A DNA stretch of 64,000 nt. It comes from UBA1189 sp045612065. Its GTDB lineage: Bacteria; Bacteroidota; Bacteroidia; Bacteroidales; Bacteroidaceae. Both the position numbers and the translations under genes were made by a program. The stretch is from positions 11,943 to 75,942 of the forward strand of contig JAZKYH010000076.1 in the NCBI GenBank assembly GCA_045612065.1, in the 5' to 3' direction. Position 1 is the first letter of the stretch. Every line of letters begins with the position of its first letter. This document shows positions 32,001 to 40,538 of this stretch, piece by piece. The notes beneath the pieces are model-generated. The model worked only from the letters and a program-made list of their open reading frames with translations. It did not search any database and was not told the DNA's origin.

Positions 32001-33548
32001 GTCGTTGCCCTGCGAATACATCTCCGAGATGGTCCATCCTTCGGTATTCTTCTCGAAGCTGGGGTTTACGATAAGATTGGTCATATCGATACCGGCATCC
32101 TCCGAAGCATTGGCATAATTATAGTTCTTTATCGCCAGCAACAACGCGTCTGACAGGTCCTTAATCTCCTTGCTCGTCGCATTGGGGTCATTGAACACAG
32201 CAGTTGCAGCATCAATGGCCGACTTCAGTTCGGCCGCACCCACGCCAGCACCCTCTCCATAGAGTGCCGTAGCATCGGCAATCACCTCTCCCAAGCTAGC
32301 CACGAGATCCTCGCGACTCAGTCCGCTATAGTAAAGTCTGAATCCCTGCCAGTTAACCCACTGCGATCCAGAGGTCACGTTGTATTGTATCGACACGTTA
32401 CCTACAGCATCCACTGCAATATCGCGTACCCAAGCCATAGCATCGCCATGCGCCAGCGCCTGTCCACACGACTGCATGCCGTTGGGAACAATCTTACCAT
32501 TGCTGCTGGTCCAGTTGTTACCCGATGCATCAGCCACGCCATAATCGATAGAGCCTATCAGCGGAGTCTTACCGGTGTACTTACCCACATTGGTGGTCAC
32601 CGTAAGTGTGGGAGCTGTACCCGTGCCATCCTCACGATAAAGTGAATGAAAGCCGAGATCATAGGTTCCTACGGGGAGCTTTGCCTCCTGCTCCAAAGCG
32701 AATGAAGCATGGTACACCTCGAACTCTTCCCATCCAAAGGTAGGCGAACCATTGTGCCAATGCTCAGCCGAGGCGTTACCCACCATGTCGGCATTCTTGA
32801 GCATGAACGATACCTCCACGGGCATAGCGATATCAACGCTCACCTTACCAAACAACTCGCGAGCAGCCTCAGTAATGCTCTCTACCGTAGCATCGCTGGC
32901 GTTATAAGCCACCAGCGCAGCATCGAGCACCTCCTGATGCGCCTCGGCCTTACCCGACGCCACCAACGCTTCGTATACGCCATACATCATTTTGCGACTC
33001 TTATAGAGGGCATACTTACCATTTCGCACATTCGATTCTTTGATGAATGCCCACTGGGTGTAACCTACACCATCGGTCAATGTCACATGACCGCCATAGC
33101 TCCACGATATGTCCAGGAGTTTTTCGAACTTCTGGTTCGTGAGCTCATACACACGGCTACCCTCCTCCACTTCGGTATACGTGAAATAAGGGTTGGCAGT
33201 CTTGTTGATGACCACATTGTTAGCATTACTGTTGGGGCATGCAATCCAATAGCTGCTACCGCGTTCCGTATTACGCATGCGCAGTCTCTTGTTGGCCTCT
33301 TTTACAATGAACTGATGAGGAATCGACACCGCGTAGTCACCATTGGTCAAGCGAGTGGCACAAGCTTGGTTATTACCTGCCAAGCCATACATGATGAAGG
33401 CATCGGCCTTTACGTTGTAGATGTACACCACTTCGGAGTCATCCAACACACTGACATCCTCAGCAGGAACTGCCGGTGCTGCCCACTGCTGGGCTTGTGC
33501 TATAAAAGCGATTGCAAAGCACAAGAATGAGAGTAAGGTTTTTTTCAT
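29004..33548 (-). CDS. Very large secreted putative zinc metallopeptidase with CBM-like domains
   Basis: 1,514 residues. The signal peptide (MKKTLLSFLCFAIAFIAQAQ) is followed by an N-terminal beta region, helical FIVAR-like units (for example near 425-475 and 640-760), CBM-like sandwiches ('NPSFEKNTEGW' to 'ISVDNFRLYY'), and then a region with HEAAHGVGVGTH (His944, Glu945, His948, His955). This matches an HExxH zinc site with a third His, one residue further on than in classical metzincins. More CBM-like sequence and a sorting tail ('VYSIHGQKV..GLPKGLYICNGKKVMV') end the protein. It probably acts on host or diet glycoproteins at the surface; a fucosidase gene lies divergently beside it. Protease activity is inferred from the motif only. 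Confidence 0.6.
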   Translation of the reverse strand: MKKTLLSFLCFAIAFIAQAQQWAAPAVPAEDVSVLDDSEVVYIYNVKADAFIMYGLAGNNQACATRLTNGDYAVSIPHQFIVKEANKRLRMRNTERGSSYWIACPNSNANNVVINKTANPYFTYTEVEEGSRVYELTNQKFEKLLDISWSYGGHVTLTDGVGYTQWAFIKESNVRNGKYALYKSRKMMYGVYEALVASGKAEAHQEVLDAALVAYNASDATVESITEAARELFGKVSVDIAMPVEVSFMLKNADMVGNASAEHWHNGSPTFGWEEFEVYHASFALEQEAKLPVGTYDLGFHSLYREDGTGTAPTLTVTTNVGKYTGKTPLIGSIDYGVADASGNNWTSSNGKIVPNGMQSCGQALAHGDAMAWVRDIAVDAVGNVSIQYNVTSGSQWVNWQGFRLYYSGLSREDLVASLGEVIADATALYGEGAGVGAAELKSAIDAATAVFNDPNATSKEIKDLSDALLLAIKNYNYANASEDAGIDMTNLIVNPSFEKNTEGWTISEMYSQGNDVFKRKAGSVYLEKWTGRGGQVGNASVMQVVQGLDMGIYQLVVGAQNIQEDTPNASQNGAWIVANDTKLAVDKTDDYTLTFTNIERNATIGFQAIGATGNWISVDNFRLYYVGGSDADYKTELQRYVDDANALAAKKMHTATLATLNACIAAAQSELAKNTTSGYITVSTPLREAAQTAQTSIDAYAALLAAIEKAEGQYGEGQGPGAEEFLAAITEAKAAYADGATTFEEMERQIKNLDDAAFGYMLNEPTGAVPTITKTDKRYARGSVMAFGRFTYNLNGAKLREAGFCYSTEKNPTVMNQRSTGYFENNGRIYIMDNLTPATVYYARPYVITEGYQVAYGDELKIVTIPKGGMTWSWNYGGSAEENDRIVGAMGYGMEVWNMFMSLHGFHLTGNYGSGTPTADCSYGGWMRIGPNASYQRTGTIMHEAAHGVGVGTHWTWGTIMQGGNWTGPRANAVLQFWNNNTTDIMHGDGMHMWPYGINGAHEDDGSNFLYYGNALIIQGMHEDGLQPTDGTFASPAYTFEHDDETKYYIKNESETYGLSTSYLTVNGAEVVWSEATAAEAVNDDKFAWYLSFDPTTQHYSIRNASTKQWITLSGSSFKTVSRDVPTAAEKFHFMAGRRDVTLGGGSSAINVRGYWVLRASGNWANAMTATANGKLTLANFDIAADAAAQHWVILTAEGTEAIEEASRGSILTELKELIKNLRAMAKTAHVEDVAGADATLEAALVSAEVVANNAQSTVETLRATYKITRQAGMDFLAAVTSESVDTPFDISFFIADADITMGQGWSMARTVVESTVEFYEMVFDFNQIIEDLPAGTYDFRAQAFNRPGETAAVYADYQAGKNDVAAYLYAGSNEAKVCHLAEGVTATKLHTDAYAVGSQAYVPITMASSAAHFAKGYYDNSLLFNLTAATDLQLGIRQSASAPYYWTIVDNFRLYYYGSMTIDMVTDVQTAVVEDDGARAAVYSIHGQKVGDSLEGLPKGLYICNGKKVMVK

Positions 33549-33976
33549 TGCGATATATTTTTAAAGTTGTTCTCTGCCCACAAATATACACATTTTTCAC
33601 ATAGGATATCATCTTAATGGGAATTTTCACACTTATTTTAAAACAATAAGGCTACAGTCATAGTTATCGCCATGGATATTTGTACCGCAAAACCAAGTAT
33701 ATAAAAAGCCCCAACAAACATACGAGTAAAACATACAACTATTTAATGATTTGCACATGTTTTCTCGTACAAAAAACACACCTGAGAAAATTCATTATCG
33801 CACCTGCGATTTTTGCACAAGGCAGGTTCCATCAGACCGCACAACACCTGCGAAAAAGAGTTGCCACACAACGCAATGGGGCCGCCCGTGAGCACACCAT
33901 TTTTCACACAACAAAAACCACTGTTCATCAACACACTATTCCTAACCAAAAAAGTTGGGAATTTGAATATTTTTCA

Positions 33977-33984
33977 TTAAATTT
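33977..33984 (+). promoter_or_regulatory. -7 box TAAATTTG for the GH29 gene
   Basis: An exact TAnnTTTG with a TTG about 20 bases upstream. The predicted transcript starts just before the AAT repeat. Confidence 0.55.
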
Positions 33985-33990
33985 GTCGCG

Positions 33991-34011
33991 CAATAATAAT
34001 AATAATAATAA
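33991..34011. repeat. (AAT)7 microsatellite in the GH29 leader
   Basis: Seven perfect AAT triplets between the -7 box and the ATG at 34035. Confidence 0.9.
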
Positions 34012-34034
34012 TAGCAAAATCAATTACTACAATC

Positions 34035-35567
34035 ATGAAAATCAAAACCTTACTTGCAGCAGGTTTTATGGTTCCCGCGCTCGGATTCGCACAGGAATTC
34101 CAGATGGTTTCGCAGGAATTATCTAACCCCGACAATGTGCCCGCACCTTGTCATCCCGTGCCCCATGAGCGTCAGATCTTGTGGAACGAGACAGAGTTTT
34201 ATGCTTTCTTCCACTATGGAATGAACACATTTACTGGCCTTGAGTGGGGATTTGGCAATGAAGCTGAATCAAAATATGCTCCGCTCGCCATGCCCAACCC
34301 CGAACAATGGGTGACTTCGGTGAAAGCTGCCGGTATGAACGGTGGTATCGCGGTAGTGAAGCACCACGACGGTTTCTGCCTATGGCCCACAAACACAACA
34401 ACACATAGCATCGTAAATGCTGGTAATGAGTATGGCCGCACAGCCAACATCCCCAAGTTGTTTGCCGAGGCCAGCCAGAAGCACAACATGAAGTATGGCT
34501 TCTATATCTCTCCGTGGGACCGCAACTCGGCTCACTATGGCAAGGACACCTACGTAACTGAGGTGTTCCTCAAGCAGTGCGAGGAGTTGGCAGAATTTGG
34601 TTCTGACCAGTTCGAAATGTGGTTCGACGGTGCACGCGGTGGCGACGGCTACTACGGTGGCGAGGGCGGCAGCCGCAACATTGACGCCGAAATTTACTAT
34701 GACATTCCCAACCTGCGTTCTCGCGTGCACCGCATTGCCCCCAACTGCGTAATGTGGGGTGTAGGTGGAGAGGCCCGCTGGATTGGTAACGAATCTGGTT
34801 ATGCCGGTGAGACTGACTGGGCCATGACCGACTACATGTCTGAGACCGTCGTACGCGAAGAGGGCGACATCAACGGATGGTTCTGGAACCCCGGTGAGAG
34901 CGATGCCAAGGCTACCAACAATGGTTGGTTCTGGCACAGAGGCGAGACAATGAAGAGTGCCGAGCGCCTGTTCCAGATGTACCTCGAAACCGTAGGCCGC
35001 AACGCTACACTTATCCTCAATTGCCCGCCCGACGAGTATGGCGTACTCCCCGAGCAAACCGTAAACGAATTGGTTAAGTTGGGTCGTATGCTCCACGAAC
35101 GCCTCGCAGTGCCCGTACACGGACTCGACGAGACAACCGAAGCAACCGACTATGCACAAACAGCTACCATCGAGGTGAGCGAGACCCGCACTGGCGGCAA
35201 GTATGAGGCAGTCAACCTCACCGATGGCGACAAGGAGACCTACTGGGGTGTGAACGACGAGAGCCTCGGTGCCACCATCACCCTCACATGGGATGAGCCC
35301 CAGGTAATCCGTTACCTCGTGATGCAAGAGCCCATCAAGCTCGGCCAGCGCATCAAGGACTTCAAGATTGAGTACACCACCGACGGAACCGAGTGGACAG
35401 AGCTCTGCCCCGTGATGCAGACCACTACCGTAGGATACAAGCGTATCATCCCCCTCAATGGCAAGACCAACGAAAGCTACGGAAACGGCTACAATGCCAA
35501 GCAACTGCGCATCACCATCCTTGATAGCCGTGCATGTCCCTTGCTCTCAAACTTGAGCGTATATTAA
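34035..35567 (+). CDS. GH29 alpha-L-fucosidase with C-terminal F5/8-type domain
   Basis: 510 residues. A signal peptide of about 19 residues (ending in ALGFA) is followed by a TIM-barrel GH29 domain: 'FHYGMNTFTGLEWG' near 56-69, 'VVKHHDGFCLWPT' near 105-117, and the nucleophile Asp198 in EMWFDGA. The length without the sandwich fits a subfamily B (linkage-specific) enzyme. The last ~130 residues (from about 380) form a discoidin/CBM32-like domain that probably binds galactose-type sugars. It removes terminal fucose from glycans. It is co-transcribed with the next secreted protein, 45 bases on. Confidence 0.88.
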   Translation: MKIKTLLAAGFMVPALGFAQEFQMVSQELSNPDNVPAPCHPVPHERQILWNETEFYAFFHYGMNTFTGLEWGFGNEAESKYAPLAMPNPEQWVTSVKAAGMNGGIAVVKHHDGFCLWPTNTTTHSIVNAGNEYGRTANIPKLFAEASQKHNMKYGFYISPWDRNSAHYGKDTYVTEVFLKQCEELAEFGSDQFEMWFDGARGGDGYYGGEGGSRNIDAEIYYDIPNLRSRVHRIAPNCVMWGVGGEARWIGNESGYAGETDWAMTDYMSETVVREEGDINGWFWNPGESDAKATNNGWFWHRGETMKSAERLFQMYLETVGRNATLILNCPPDEYGVLPEQTVNELVKLGRMLHERLAVPVHGLDETTEATDYAQTATIEVSETRTGGKYEAVNLTDGDKETYWGVNDESLGATITLTWDEPQVIRYLVMQEPIKLGQRIKDFKIEYTTDGTEWTELCPVMQTTTVGYKRIIPLNGKTNESYGNGYNAKQLRITILDSRACPLLSNLSVY

Positions 35568-35612
35568 TAGGAGAAAGACATCAATAGAAACGACTAAAAA
35601 ACACAGGAAATT

Positions 35613-38000
35613 ATGAAAAAGACAAATATAATGCTTTCTGCCGCGTTGATGTTTTTCGGACTCACCGCATCGGCACAAACCAAGATAACCTTTGACACCG
35701 ACGACTACAAGAATGTGGGTGTATACGACATGTGGGAGGAAAGCCCTTTCCGCACAGGAGCGCTCCAGGGTAATGCTGCCGTAGCCAGCAACCCCGACAC
35801 CGAAGTAGACGCTGTACTCGGCGAAGCACCTAACGCAACAGGCAAAGTCGTAGCCCTGCAACGCAGCCGCCACGCCAGCAACACCTACGGAGTACGTATT
35901 GACCTGAAAGAGCCCATTCGCGTAACCAAGCAGCTGCAATACATCCACGTAATGACCTATCTCAAGGATAAACCCGCCGACAGCCGCATGATGGTCATCG
36001 GTCTCGGCAAGCGAATCGAGGAGAGCTGGAATTGGCAAACAGGCGAAGAGGAGCAATTCTGGGCTGTCACCAATACCAACGTAAAAGCTCAGGCTGGATG
36101 GCAAGACATCGTAGTTAGCTTCAAGGGGTTCTCATATTCGAAGGAGGAGAACGAAAACAGCGGTATCGACATCTACTCACTCGTGATTGTGCCCGACGTA
36201 CGCTCACCCCATGCTGATGAGACCGATTGGGTAGCCTACTTTGACGAAATCGTAGTGGACAACAACCCCGACAAGCGCTTTACAACCGATAAGTACGCAC
36301 TCACCTACGACGAAGAGGCCGACATGACGCGCAGCGACCGCGCCATCAACAGTGTAGGACTCACATCAAATGGCAAAAGCTATTCATCCACCGCTCGAAG
36401 CGGAAAGGTTTACTCAAATAACACCACAACCAGTGTATTCTCAACTACCGCCGGAGCACAAGTGCAGCCCACATTCAGCTACAAAGGTGCATGGATGAGC
36501 GCCTACGTTTATGTAGACTGGGGCAACGATGGTCTGTTCAAGGATGCTCTTAACAACAATGGTACTCCAGCCGAGGGTAGCGATGTTGTAAGTTATAGCG
36601 CTGTACAGATTGGTGACACTTGGTACAAGAGCGATGGCTCAACAACAAACAATGGTAACACCATCGGCGGCGGCGTACCCCAGTTCACCGTACCCGCAGG
36701 TACTCCCAACGGCTTCTATCGTATGCGTTACAAGGTAGACTGGAACAGCATCAGTCCTGCAGGAGGCAACACGATAATATCTGATGGCGGTGGCATCGTA
36801 GACCTCATGCTCGACGTGCATGGTGATAAGGTGACCGTAAATGCATCACAGCTCAATGGCGACATTGTGTTGGCAGCCGACAACAGCGTACTGCAGAACT
36901 ACGTAATGGATTACGAGACACCCTTGACTGTAAAGATTATCCCTGAGAACGGATTCGTACAATATGGATTTACCCTCAAGTATGGCTACAACGTCAACGC
37001 GAAGGATCAGTTTGACGAGAACGGCAACCCCAACTGGGTTAAGGTGACCATACCGTTCAACGAGATCAATGCCGATGGCACTTACACTATACCCGCCGAG
37101 TATCTGCGTGGTAGCCACGTGAGCATAGCAGGTGATATGCAGCAAGTATGGCGCTACAACGTGAAGATTGTTGGTGATAACGGCCAAGGCGGAGTGTCAT
37201 ATGGCAAAATTGAAGTGAAGGACGGTGACGTACTCAATGTAACCCAGTTCTTCAGCAAGGAACAACTCACAGTGAAGCCTATCGAAGGAAGCACATACGA
37301 GGTGACCATCAACAATGCCACTTCTGAGATTAAGATTGAGTACAAGAAGATTGAGGAGTGTCGTCAGATTTCCTCAATCTCCGAGCTCAGCAATGACAAG
37401 TTCTACCAAATAAAAGCGAAGAGCGGTGAGGGATACCTCGCATGGAACTCCACTATCACAGACACCTACCTCAGCTTGCGCGGTGTGACCAACACTTCAC
37501 ACAATGGAGAACCCTCTAACACTGCAGTCTTCAACATCTACAAAGAGGAGGTAAGCCCTTTTGATATGACCGTCGTTTGGCAGATAATCTATGAGAACGG
37601 TAAGTACTACCTGTACCAACCCGCTAAAAAAGAATATGTCACACGTACGGGTAGAGACTACATCTTCACTTCAGAGAAAACTGCACTTGACGCTATCCGC
37701 GACAATGGAGACGGCACATTCGGATTTCATGCTGGTGGCGGACATAGCGACGGGTCGACCAATTTCGCTTGTATTGTAACCAACGAAGCCTCTGTGGCTG
37801 TACGAAACTGGACATGGAGCGACCACGGCTCTGTATTCTACATCCTTGAGAACCCCAATATCACTGCAACATCAATCGAGGAAACCACAGTAGATACCCA
37901 GGCACACGAAGGCATCTATAACCTACAAGGGCAAAAGCTTAGTTCAATGCCTAATTCAGGAATTGTCATCGTAAACAATAAGAAGGTTTACATCAAGTAA
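35613..38000 (+). CDS. Secreted multi-domain protein with C-terminal sorting tail
   Basis: 795 residues. The signal peptide (MKKTNIMLSAALMFFGLTASA) is followed by a CBM-like sandwich (about 25-215, 'VAYFDEIVVDNNP' closing it), a second beta domain with 'AYVYVDWGNDGLFKD' (about 293-307) typical of GEVED-type Ca-binding sandwiches, strand-rich repeats, and a ricin/lectin-like part ('NGKYYLYQPAKKEYVTR'). It ends with a sorting tail 'GIYNLQGQKLSSMPNSGIVIVNNKKVYI'. No catalytic motif was found. It lies directly behind the fucosidase gene, so it may bind glycans for that enzyme (inference). Confidence 0.65.
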   Translation: MKKTNIMLSAALMFFGLTASAQTKITFDTDDYKNVGVYDMWEESPFRTGALQGNAAVASNPDTEVDAVLGEAPNATGKVVALQRSRHASNTYGVRIDLKEPIRVTKQLQYIHVMTYLKDKPADSRMMVIGLGKRIEESWNWQTGEEEQFWAVTNTNVKAQAGWQDIVVSFKGFSYSKEENENSGIDIYSLVIVPDVRSPHADETDWVAYFDEIVVDNNPDKRFTTDKYALTYDEEADMTRSDRAINSVGLTSNGKSYSSTARSGKVYSNNTTTSVFSTTAGAQVQPTFSYKGAWMSAYVYVDWGNDGLFKDALNNNGTPAEGSDVVSYSAVQIGDTWYKSDGSTTNNGNTIGGGVPQFTVPAGTPNGFYRMRYKVDWNSISPAGGNTIISDGGGIVDLMLDVHGDKVTVNASQLNGDIVLAADNSVLQNYVMDYETPLTVKIIPENGFVQYGFTLKYGYNVNAKDQFDENGNPNWVKVTIPFNEINADGTYTIPAEYLRGSHVSIAGDMQQVWRYNVKIVGDNGQGGVSYGKIEVKDGDVLNVTQFFSKEQLTVKPIEGSTYEVTINNATSEIKIEYKKIEECRQISSISELSNDKFYQIKAKSGEGYLAWNSTITDTYLSLRGVTNTSHNGEPSNTAVFNIYKEEVSPFDMTVVWQIIYENGKYYLYQPAKKEYVTRTGRDYIFTSEKTALDAIRDNGDGTFGFHAGGGHSDGSTNFACIVTNEASVAVRNWTWSDHGSVFYILENPNITATSIEETTVDTQAHEGIYNLQGQKLSSMPNSGIVIVNNKKVYIK

Positions 38001-38024
38001 TAAAGCACTCCCCCTAGAAGAAAT

Positions 38025-38044
38025 GCCCCTCAGCAATGAGGGGC
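38025..38044 (+). terminator. Terminator hairpin
   Basis: GCCCCTCA/TGAGGGGC with a GCAA loop, followed by a T-rich run. Confidence 0.8.
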
Positions 38045-38105
38045 TTTCTTTTTGAACAATGAGCAGTGGGCTGCGTGTAAAGAACTGTGGACAATGCCAC
38101 TCTAC

Positions 38106-38726
38106 TCAAATCGGCCACACTACGAATACCAGGGTATCCCACACGGCGTGCGATACGATGAGAGCAAAGAGTTGCTTGGGCCAAAGACGATAGGCCAATC
38201 CCCACACAAGGCCACAGACGAAAGCTGCCATGATGAGCATGAAGTTGAACTTCCAAATATGCACCAGCCCATAGATGAGGAGAGTCGCAATGAAGCCCAC
38301 ATTGGCAGTCCACAGGGTACTTATGTTGCGTTGCACGAAACCGCGCCAAAAAATCTCTTCGGCCGGGCCTATAATAAAGAGGAGCAAGAGTCCTATCACC
38401 CACCCTTGCTGCGAGTCTTTCATGCTATATATTGTATCTACTTGCGGACGAGCAAAGGGGAACATCCATGTGGCCACCTTATCGCCCACCCAAAAGACTC
38501 CCCACAGAAAAAGTGCAAGAGCAAGACCAAGAAAGAGTCCGCTCCACGAGAATTTGACATCTTCCAACCAGCTTCGGTCAATAAAGAGCGATAGCGCGAT
38601 GAGAATGAATCCCGAGCACGTCATCATGGTCCAAAAATCAAACGGCATCGCCAACCAAGGATTGAACATAAGAAACCACAGCAAGGCAGCTATAGCTATG
38701 GGAAGAGTCAATGAGAGTTGTTTCAT
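38106..38726 (-). CDS. CPBP family intramembrane glutamic protease
   Basis: 206 residues with about seven membrane helices. The motif GPAEEIFWRGF (EExxxR, residues about 121-131) plus later conserved His residues ('HIWKFNF' and 'SHAVWD') identify the Abi/CPBP group of membrane proteases, which in bacteria process prenylated or other membrane proteins or act in bacteriocin self-immunity. The physiological target is unknown. It is the last gene of the minus-strand run that starts with the permease at 43.8 kb, separated from menA by a hairpin. Confidence 0.85.
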   Translation of the reverse strand: MKQLSLTLPIAIAALLWFLMFNPWLAMPFDFWTMMTCSGFILIALSLFIDRSWLEDVKFSWSGLFLGLALALFLWGVFWVGDKVATWMFPFARPQVDTIYSMKDSQQGWVIGLLLLFIIGPAEEIFWRGFVQRNISTLWTANVGFIATLLIYGLVHIWKFNFMLIMAAFVCGLVWGLAYRLWPKQLFALIVSHAVWDTLVFVVWPI

Positions 38727-38763
38727 AAGATAATGGTTCGCTTAGAGTCCATAGAACAAAAAG

Positions 38764-38808
38764 AGAGGACTCCAAGGGCATCTGAATTCAGAGCACTCGG
38801 AGACCTCT
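38764..38808 (-). terminator. Hairpin after menA, with nested palindrome
   Basis: The outer stem AGAGGACTCC/GGAGACCTCT (one mismatch) encloses the perfect palindrome TCTGAATTCAGA (38781-38792). A T-run follows on the minus strand. Confidence 0.65.
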
Positions 38809-38826
38809 GATGGGATACTCAAAATA

Positions 38827-39720
38827 TTAAATCGCCGATGCCATAAAGAGCGATATGGTGAGCAAAAGACTAAAGATGAGCTGTAATTGAGCGGTCTCGG
38901 CATCAACAGGAGCAAGCACCTCTACCCCCTTCTTACCAGCGCTCAGCACGGTGCGAGCATTCTTCCACGCTTTGGGTGCAGCCAGCAATGAAATCAAGCT
39001 ATACCAAGGAAGCCATCCGCAAGCTACAGTAGCAATGACGAGGATGAAGGGGAAGAGCACTTCAAAAGCATAGAGCTTGAGCGAAGCCTTGCGACCAATG
39101 AGCATGGCCAGAGTACGTATGCCTGCCTCACGATCAGAATCGATGTCTCGTGTATTGTTGACATGAAGGATGGCTACCGTGATGAGTCCTATCGGCAATG
39201 CCAACACCAAAGCAGGAGCATAGTACTCGCTGAGAGTTGCATACGTAGTTCCCATGATAGGGATAATGGCATAGGAGAGGAATATCACCAAGTCGCCCAA
39301 TGCAAAATACTTGAACGAAGCATAGGTGAGCGTGAAGAATGCTCCATATACCGCAGCATATAGAAGAGGCCATCCACAACGTGAGAGGATGTAAAATCCG
39401 ATAGCCAAGCCCACAGCAAAGAGTGAGAGGCTGAGACACTTGTATTCTTTTGTGGTGAAGCTGCCGTTGACAAGCGGCATAAAGTTGAGACCTTTGTCTA
39501 CTTCCTTCTCATAGTCGCGTATGTCACTCAACATATTGCCTGCGGCATGGAAGAAGACAATACCTACTACGGCCAAGATACCGCACACCCAGTCAATCTT
39601 CAGATTGTATAGGCTGCAGATCCAAGTCATATAAGCAAAGGTCGTGAGTACGGGCATCGCTGATGCGGGAAACGACCACGGGCGTGTGGTCAAAATCCAA
39701 TCTTTCAATGAATGTTTCAT
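38827..39720 (-). CDS. menA: 1,4-dihydroxy-2-naphthoate polyprenyltransferase
   Basis: 297 residues, eight to nine membrane helices, UbiA family. The two prenyl-diphosphate/Mg sites are visible: 'NMLSDIRDYEKEVDKG' (N-x3-D-x2-D, residues about 62-77) and 'NNTRDIDSDREAGIRTL' (about 188-204). It attaches the isoprenoid tail to form demethylmenaquinone in the membrane. It lies 53 bases after the menG/ubiE gene, which carries out the next step, so the pair is a menaquinone unit; this context favours MenA over other UbiA enzymes. Confidence 0.9.
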   Translation of the reverse strand: MKHSLKDWILTTRPWSFPASAMPVLTTFAYMTWICSLYNLKIDWVCGILAVVGIVFFHAAGNMLSDIRDYEKEVDKGLNFMPLVNGSFTTKEYKCLSLSLFAVGLAIGFYILSRCGWPLLYAAVYGAFFTLTYASFKYFALGDLVIFLSYAIIPIMGTTYATLSEYYAPALVLALPIGLITVAILHVNNTRDIDSDREAGIRTLAMLIGRKASLKLYAFEVLFPFILVIATVACGWLPWYSLISLLAAPKAWKNARTVLSAGKKGVEVLAPVDAETAQLQLIFSLLLTISLFMASAI

Positions 39721-39773
39721 AGTGTCGTTTGTATGTTTTAGATTCAGAAACAGTTATTAATTTCTATCAATTC

Positions 39774-40508
39774 TTATTTCTCTGCTATGTAAAGGGTGCA
39801 TATGCCCATCGTCAGTCGGCGGAAAGTAGCTTGAGAGAAACCATTCTTCAACAGAATCTCACGCATGACTTCGCCTTGCGGAAAGGCTTTCATCGTTTCG
39901 GGTAGATAAGTGTAGGCACTATTGTCGCCCGAAATGAGACGCCCCACAACTGGCATCACCACCTTGGAATAGACACTGAATAAAGCTCTCCAGAAGCGAA
40001 TGTGCGGATAAGAGAGCTCGAGCAACACCAGGTGCCCTCCCCTATTCAATACGCGGTGTATCTCGCAGAGACAAGCATCGAGGTTCTCAAAGTTGCGCAC
40101 TCCGAAAGTCACAGTCACCGCATCGAAGCTATCATCGGGAAATGAGAGATGACTACAATCCTCTTTTTGAAAACGCACAACATCGTGCAGGCCTTCGCGT
40201 ACTGCCTTTTCACGTCCTACGCGCATCATTCCTTCAGAGATGTCGACTGCCATCACACGACGCAGCCTCAACTTGCGAACTGTAGCCAAAGCAAAGTCGC
40301 CAGTTCCTGTAGCCACATCAAGTACAGACTGGGGATTGTAAACTGCTAATGCCCGTATAGCCTTGCGACGCCACACACTGTCGAAGCCAAACGACAACGT
40401 ATGATTGAGCGCATCGTAGGTGGGAGCAATGTTGTCGAACAACTGCTCCACCTGTTCGCGCTTATGAGCATTACCTTCGTAAGGCTTTATCTTCTCCTGG
40501 GCATACAT
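39774..40508 (-). CDS. ubiE: Demethylmenaquinone methyltransferase
   Basis: 244 residues. A SAM-dependent methyltransferase with the usual motif I 'VLDVATGTGDFAL' (about 62-74), 'FPDDSFDAVTVTFGVRNFENL' (about 118-138) and the UbiE start 'VEQLFDNIAPTYDALNHTLSFG'. It methylates demethylmenaquinone to menaquinone, the final step of the pathway (MenG). It lies between an acyltransferase gene (30 bases upstream) and menA (53 bases downstream), all on one strand. Confidence 0.93.
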   Translation of the reverse strand: MYAQEKIKPYEGNAHKREQVEQLFDNIAPTYDALNHTLSFGFDSVWRRKAIRALAVYNPQSVLDVATGTGDFALATVRKLRLRRVMAVDISEGMMRVGREKAVREGLHDVVRFQKEDCSHLSFPDDSFDAVTVTFGVRNFENLDACLCEIHRVLNRGGHLVLLELSYPHIRFWRALFSVYSKVVMPVVGRLISGDNSAYTYLPETMKAFPQGEVMREILLKNGFSQATFRRLTMGICTLYIAEK

Positions 40509-40538
40509 TGTAAACGGGTTGGCATTTCCGTGACAGGC

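Larger units (their letters stand above)
33549..34034. other. Divergent promoter region with (AAT)7 tract
   Basis: 486 bases between two divergent secreted-enzyme genes, AT-rich, with no gene supported. It contains a -7 box for the fucosidase at 33977-33984 and a seven-copy AAT repeat in the leader. Confidence 0.6.

Noticed and set aside
10295..38000. A complete polysaccharide-utilisation locus
   Set aside because: Carbohydrate enzymes occur, but no SusC/SusD pair or hybrid two-component sensor is present in the window.
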